Assembly (NCBI RefSeq): GCF_000166135.1
Contig: NC_014666.1
Coordinates: 7,936,001 to 8,000,000, forward strand
Reading direction: 5' to 3'
DNA length: 64,000 nt
Source of the DNA: Pseudofrankia inefficax
Lineage (GTDB): Bacteria; Actinomycetota; Actinomycetes; Frankiales; Frankiaceae
A program made the position numbers and the translations under genes. A model generated the notes under the pieces. It worked only from the letters and a program-made list of their open reading frames with translations. It did not search any database and was not told where the DNA came from. Positions within the stretch are counted from its first letter, which is position 1. Each line of letters begins with the position of its first letter. Shown one piece after another: positions 63,456 through 64,000 of this stretch.

Positions 63456-63920
63456 GTGACCGTGGCCGCGGATCTCCCGGACGTCGCGCAGACCGTGCTG
63501 GCGGACGTCCGGTCGGGGCGGTTCGAACGCAGCCTGTCGGCGTTGACCGCCGTCGGCGCCGCCGTGACGGCCGGGGAGATCTACCTGTCGCACGACGGGG
63601 CGAGTTTCGGCAACAAGATGATGTGGTGGCCGATCGTGATCGTCCCGGCGGCGATCCCGGCCGGGATCGCCGCGGTGTTCTCCCGGCGGGCCGCCCGGAC
63701 CGTGCTGCCGCTGGCGTCGGCCGCGATCGTCGTGAACGGACTGCAGGGCACCTACCTGCACTGGCGCGGAGTGCGGCAGCGGCCCGGCGGCGTCACCCGC
63801 TACAACCTGGAGTCCGGTCCGCCGGTGTTCGCGCCGCTGCTGGCGTCGGTCGTGGGCGGGATGGGGCTGCTCGCCTCGGTCCTGCGCCGTGAGGGACACC
63901 CGCCGCAGGGAGACCGGTAG
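63456..63920 (+). CDS. Membrane protein preceding a gluconate 2-dehydrogenase subunit
   Basis: A 154-aa protein with four transmembrane helices: LSALTAVGAAVTAGEIYLSH, MWWPIVIVPAAIPAGIAAVF, VLPLASAAIVVNGLQGTYLH and PLLASVVGGMGLLASVLRR. No family is named with confidence. GTG start one base after the ThDP enzyme and directly next to the gluconate-dehydrogenase-like gene, so probably one operon; it could anchor or serve that enzyme. Confidence 0.7.
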   Translation: MTVAADLPDVAQTVLADVRSGRFERSLSALTAVGAAVTAGEIYLSHDGASFGNKMMWWPIVIVPAAIPAGIAAVFSRRAARTVLPLASAAIVVNGLQGTYLHWRGVRQRPGGVTRYNLESGPPVFAPLLASVVGGMGLLASVLRREGHPPQGDR

Positions 63921-64000
63921 ATGCCGTTCCGAGCACCGGACCAACACGGCGTCACCCCGCAGCGCAAGGGCCGTTTCCCCGGCTTCAACGTCCTCGACAG
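63921..64000 (+). CDS. Gluconate 2-dehydrogenase subunit 3 family protein (start only)
   Basis: The first 26 codons read MPFRAPDQHGVTPQRKGRFP and then GFNVLD before the window ends. The TPQ.KGR.P...VL pattern is that of the gluconate 2-dehydrogenase subunit 3 family, a small subunit of membrane FAD-GMC dehydrogenases. ATG at 63921, immediately after the preceding stop. Truncated by the window edge. Confidence 0.65.
   Translation, partial: MPFRAPDQHGVTPQRKGRFPGFNVLD

Overview
The window is high-GC DNA with dense short-overlap (GTGA/ATGA) operons, GTG starts, F420-dependent oxidoreductases, an actinobacterial-type gas vesicle cluster, HspR/Hsp20 and SpoIIE/STAS signalling genes. This points to an actinomycete. 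A Frankia-like member of the Frankiales is my best guess from overall gene style; that is inference, not a database match. No rRNA, tRNA or CRISPR array was seen.

Layout. 1-3800 is scarred DNA (IS3 and IS66 remnants, broken glycosyltransferase and hydrolase pieces) around a Ser/Thr kinase and a tiny membrane protein (DUF6131 type). 3800-5900 holds a PadR/membrane-protein pair and a secreted HNH-like lipoprotein. 6160-8120 holds a TIR protein and a membrane WD40 protein in one reading frame, separated by a single stop. 8900-29500 is a stress/redox island: HemK-like methyltransferases, CsbD, transaldolase and transketolase, a SpoIIE-type phosphatase, hemerythrins, zinc alcohol dehydrogenase, an iron redox enzyme, epimerase, PfpI, a large catalase, DUF72 proteins and an F420 oxidoreductase. 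29500-34400 mixes ISL3 wreckage and decayed gene copies with a STAS protein and a divergent hsp20/hspR pair.

34450-40556 is a nine-gene gas vesicle operon (O-J-L-S-K-A-F, a YtxH-like protein, an SRPBCC protein) behind a 23-bp palindrome and a stress-type promoter. 40600-48700 is a second redox/stress block rich in paralogues of the first (DUF6131, hemerythrin, DUF72, SRPBCC, two-TM protein). 49550-53906 is a seven-gene Mrp/Mbh-type cation/proton antiporter operon. It is followed by a lone receiver protein, a second F420 oxidoreductase, a Rieske membrane protein and a HAD phosphatase. 58007-61314 is a four-gene operon (acyl-CoA dehydrogenase-like, PIG-L deacetylase, methyltransferase, glycosyltransferase). 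The right edge carries a pyruvate-oxidase-like ThDP enzyme, a membrane protein and the start of a gluconate 2-dehydrogenase subunit 3 family gene.

How it fits together. Many genes serve peroxide defence, oxygen/iron binding, NADPH supply (transketolase/transaldolase), F420 redox chemistry, protein protection and ion homeostasis. Several share a GTT(T)-N14/15-GGGNA-like promoter, similar to the sigma-B/sigma-F class, so I infer one general-stress regulon spread over the window. The repeated paralogues, some intact and some decayed, suggest growth by duplication with transposon-linked erosion.
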